64,000 bases of DNA from an uncultured Erythrobacter sp. (lineage in GTDB: Bacteria; Pseudomonadota; Alphaproteobacteria; Sphingomonadales; Sphingomonadaceae). Of this stretch, positions 61,926-64,000 are shown in pieces. Where the stretch lies: positions 783,501-847,500 of the forward strand of contig NZ_CANMIJ010000001.1 of the NCBI RefSeq assembly GCF_947497915.1, given 5' to 3'. Within the stretch, counting starts at the first letter, position 1. The number at the start of each line of letters is the position of its first letter. The notes under the pieces are model-generated. The model did not search any database. It was not told the origin of the DNA and worked only from the letters and a program-made list of their open reading frames with translations. The position numbers and the translations under genes are program-made.

Positions 61926-63128
61926 TTACTCGGCTTCTTGCGCTTCTTCCATGCTCGCTTGCATGTCGTCGATATGGGTCATTTTCAGCTTTCCGTCTTT
62001 CACTGCGAAAGCGAGCCTGCCTTCGACCAGTTCCAGCGCGTCTTTGCCAAACACATCATAACGCCACCCTTCGAGCACTTTCAGCTCGCGGACACCGGCG
62101 GCCAGCGCCTCCATCTCATCCGCACGGGTTAGCAGTCGCGGGGCGACATCAATTTCGCGGGCGCGGATTTTCAGCAGTAGCTTGAGCAGGTCGGCGACAA
62201 GAGCGCCTTCTTTACCCAGCGGCGCGCCGCGTTTCATTTTCTGCGGCATCTCTTCTTTGGAAAGCGGCTCTGCATCGGCGATGATTTTCATCATGCGTTT
62301 GCCGATGTCGTTGTCTTTCCAGGCCGCCGACAATCCGCGCACTTTGGCGAGATCGGCCTGTTTCTTTGGCGGATGGCTGGCGATGTCGGCGAGCGTCTCA
62401 TCGCGCATGATCCGGCCCCTGGGAATATTCTTATGCTGCGCTTCGCCTTCGCGCCATGCGGCGAGCGCTTTCAGGCGGCCCAGTACGGTTGGATTGCGGC
62501 CCGGCGAACGGATGCGCTTCCATGATTTGTCGGCATCGACGATATAGTTGCTCGCATCAGCCAATTTTTCCATCTCCGCATTGAGCCAGTTGCCGCGCTC
62601 CGTCTTGATCAGCTTTTGCAGGATCTTCGGGAAGATCACGGATAAATGCGTCACATCGCCGATGGCGTATTCGATTTGGCGATCGGTTAGCGGGCGGCGG
62701 CTCCAATCGGTGAAGCGCGCGCCTTTATCGACGGTGATGCCCAACCATGTCTCGACGAGGTTTGCATAGCCGATTTGTTCAGACTGGCTGATCGCCATCA
62801 TCGAAATTTGCGTGTCGAAAATGGGGTAGGGTGTCTTGCCCGTCAGATTGACGATAATTTCGACATCTTGCCCGCCAGCGTGGAAAACCTTCAACACCTC
62901 ATCATTCTCGCACATCAGATCGAGCAACGGGGTGAGGTCAATGCCATCGGCAAGCGGATCAATCGCGGCGGCCTCTTCCGTATTGGCGATCTGTACCAGG
63001 CAGAGCTCCGGCCAATAGGTGTTCTCGCGCATGAACTCTGTGTCCACGGCTACAAATTCGGATTTTGAGAGGCGCTCGCACAATTCGGTGAGAGCTTCGG
63101 TGGTGGTAATCAGATCATGTATTTTCAT
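61926..63128 (-). CDS. rnd: Ribonuclease D
   Basis: A 400-residue 3'-5' exoribonuclease for tRNA maturation. DEDDy catalytic motifs: VAVDTEFMREN (Exo I), FHAGGQDVEII (Exo II) and EYAIGDVTHL (Exo III, with Tyr and Asp). Two HRDC domains follow, around residues 205-285 and 310-380. Slightly longer than E. coli RNase D. oxyR is co-transcribed downstream; aspS is divergent. Confidence 0.94.
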   Translation of the reverse strand: MKIHDLITTTEALTELCERLSKSEFVAVDTEFMRENTYWPELCLVQIANTEEAAAIDPLADGIDLTPLLDLMCENDEVLKVFHAGGQDVEIIVNLTGKTPYPIFDTQISMMAISQSEQIGYANLVETWLGITVDKGARFTDWSRRPLTDRQIEYAIGDVTHLSVIFPKILQKLIKTERGNWLNAEMEKLADASNYIVDADKSWKRIRSPGRNPTVLGRLKALAAWREGEAQHKNIPRGRIMRDETLADIASHPPKKQADLAKVRGLSAAWKDNDIGKRMMKIIADAEPLSKEEMPQKMKRGAPLGKEGALVADLLKLLLKIRAREIDVAPRLLTRADEMEALAAGVRELKVLEGWRYDVFGKDALELVEGRLAFAVKDGKLKMTHIDDMQASMEEAQEAE

Positions 63129-63192
63129 TGTTCATCTTGTCGGTTGGAGCGGAGTACCGCTCTCGGGCTTTACGCCCAGTTCATCGCTTCCC

Positions 63193-63221
63193 TTGACAAA
63201 ACGGAGGTCTTGCCCTGTTAG
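63193..63221 (+). promoter_or_regulatory. aspS: Probable aspS promoter
   Basis: TTGACA, 17 nt, TGTTAG, giving a leader of about 90 nt before the aspS ATG. The -35 is perfect; the -10 is weak. Confidence 0.5.
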
Positions 63222-63318
63222 CGCGCGCACAAAGAGGGCATAGATGGCCCCATAAATTTGCAGGCGCGCCCGCGCCGTGGTCCCTTGGGCCATACGCATA
63301 AACAGGACAAGAGTTTAG

Positions 63319-64000
63319 ATGCACGCTTATCGCACACACACTTGCGCACAGCTTTCCGCTGAAAATGTCGGGGAATCGGTCCGTTTATCGGGTTGGGTCC
63401 ACCGTAAACGCGATCATGGCGGCGTTTTGTTCGTCGATCTGCGCGATCATTATGGAATCACTCAGCTCGTTGCGGATGAAGATTCGCCCGCTTTGGCCGC
63501 CTTTGAGCGGCTCCGCGCCGAATCTGTCATTACCATCGATGGCGATGTGAAGGCCCGCACGCCGGAAACCGTGAACAAAGATCTGCCCACTGGCGCAATC
63601 GAAGTGTTCGTTCGCTCGATCACGATCCAAAGCGCGGCGGAAGAATTGCCGATGCCGGTTGCAGGTGAGCAGGAGTATCCTGAGGAAATCCGCCTCAAAT
63701 ATCGCTTCCTCGATCTGCGACGGGAAACCATGCACCGCAACATCGTGCTACGTAGCCAAGTTATCACCTCGCTGCGCAACCGGATGACGGGGCAGGGCTT
63801 TACCGAGTTTCAAACCCCGATACTGACAGCATCTTCGCCAGAGGGCGCGCGCGACTTCCTTGTGCCGAGCCGTATGCATCCGGGCAATTTCTACGCGCTG
63901 CCGCAGGCGCCGCAAATGTTCAAACAGATGCTGATGGTGTCCGGCTTTGACCGGTATTTCCAAATTGCGCCGTGTTTCCGCGACGAAGATTTGCGCGCAG
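63319..64000 (+). CDS. aspS: Aspartyl-tRNA synthetase (5' part, cut by window)
   Basis: The first 227 residues of a class II synthetase. The N-terminal OB-fold anticodon-binding domain runs from [35 protein letters not shown] sequence (here [15 protein letters not shown]) leads into the catalytic core, with [12 protein letters not shown] and motif 2 [12 protein letters not shown] at the window end. In alphaproteobacteria the enzyme is often non-discriminating (Asp/Asn); that cannot be judged from this part. The frame is open to base 64000. Confidence 0.95.
   Translation, partial: MHAYRTHTCAQLSAENVGESVRLSGWVHRKRDHGGVLFVDLRDHYGITQLVADEDSPALAAFERLRAESVITIDGDVKARTPETVNKDLPTGAIEVFVRSITIQSAAEELPMPVAGEQEYPEEIRLKYRFLDLRRETMHRNIVLRSQVITSLRNRMTGQGFTEFQTPILTASSPEGARDFLVPSRMHPGNFYALPQAPQMFKQMLMVSGFDRYFQIAPCFRDEDLRA

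Noticed and set aside
1-64000. CRISPR arrays, insertion sequences, integrase genes, rRNA or prophage
   Set aside because: No spaced repeats, transposase or integrase motifs, rRNA cores or phage genes were seen; both tRNA genes are intact without adjacent integrases.

Overview
The window reads as one chromosomal segment of an alphaproteobacterium, most likely Sphingomonadales and probably Erythrobacteraceae. Gene content and order point there: pyrH-frr-uppS-cdsA-dxr-rseP-bamA-skp-fabZ, a DnaX-YbaB pair, a ccmCDEFGHI operon, an ETC complex I (NDUFS4-like) subunit, an AUR1-like PAP2 enzyme, and GTTC-N7-GTTC LexA sites. No lpxD or lpxA lies in the bamA-skp-fabZ locus, which fits the LPS-free, glycosphingolipid outer membrane of sphingomonads. 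Coding density is very high: no gap exceeds 300 bp. I see no insertion sequence, prophage, CRISPR array or rRNA operon. This is mostly core chromosome.

Layout. 1-10.9 kb: 3' part of uup (cut by the window edge), an exported amidohydrolase, a SIMPL protein, a PepSY protein, a PhoPQ-like two-component pair, a lipoprotein, chorismate mutase, a polyprenyl diphosphate synthase, HrpB helicase and an NDUFS4-like protein. 10.9-19.8 kb: SRP RNA (ffs), an unknown exported protein, dnaX, ybaB, a 2OG-Fe(II) oxygenase, lon, hup with a perfect terminator, a lipoprotein, rlmB and tRNA-Tyr(GTA). 19.9-24.1 kb: a lipid block with a KAS III-like enzyme, an AUR1-like PAP2 protein, psd and pssA, followed by a small membrane protein gene whose upstream region carries three perfect LexA boxes. 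24.4-36.8 kb: rpsB, tsf and the envelope/isoprenoid superoperon down to fabZ, then rpmE. 36.9-44.4 kb: a lipoprotein/oxygenase pair, tRNA-His(GTG), a Leu/Glu/Val-type dehydrogenase and the cytochrome c maturation operon. 44.6-55.6 kb: kup, a SEDS-like membrane protein, a FkbM methyltransferase, an M24 peptidase, a small basic protein, yciB-ftsY-mtaB-dapF, and a GGDEF/EAL protein. 55.8-64 kb: an EVE protein, a TPP-dependent enzyme, a 63-aa membrane peptide, an LplT-like MFS protein, pgsA, an atypical small protein, rnd-oxyR and the 5' part of aspS (cut by the window edge).

Themes. Much of the window serves envelope building: isoprenoid carrier (uppS, dxr, ispB), phospholipids (cdsA, pssA, psd, pgsA), probable sphingolipid headgroups (AUR1-like), and outer membrane protein assembly (bamA, skp, rseP). 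Protein targeting and translation (ffs, ftsY, rpsB, tsf, frr, rpmE, rlmB, mtaB) and haem delivery to cytochromes c make up most of the rest. The most promising undescribed element is the minus-strand gene at 23876-24145. It encodes a single-pass membrane protein of 89 residues under a triple SOS operator, a plausible SOS checkpoint protein of the SidA kind, although no sequence homology to SidA is visible.
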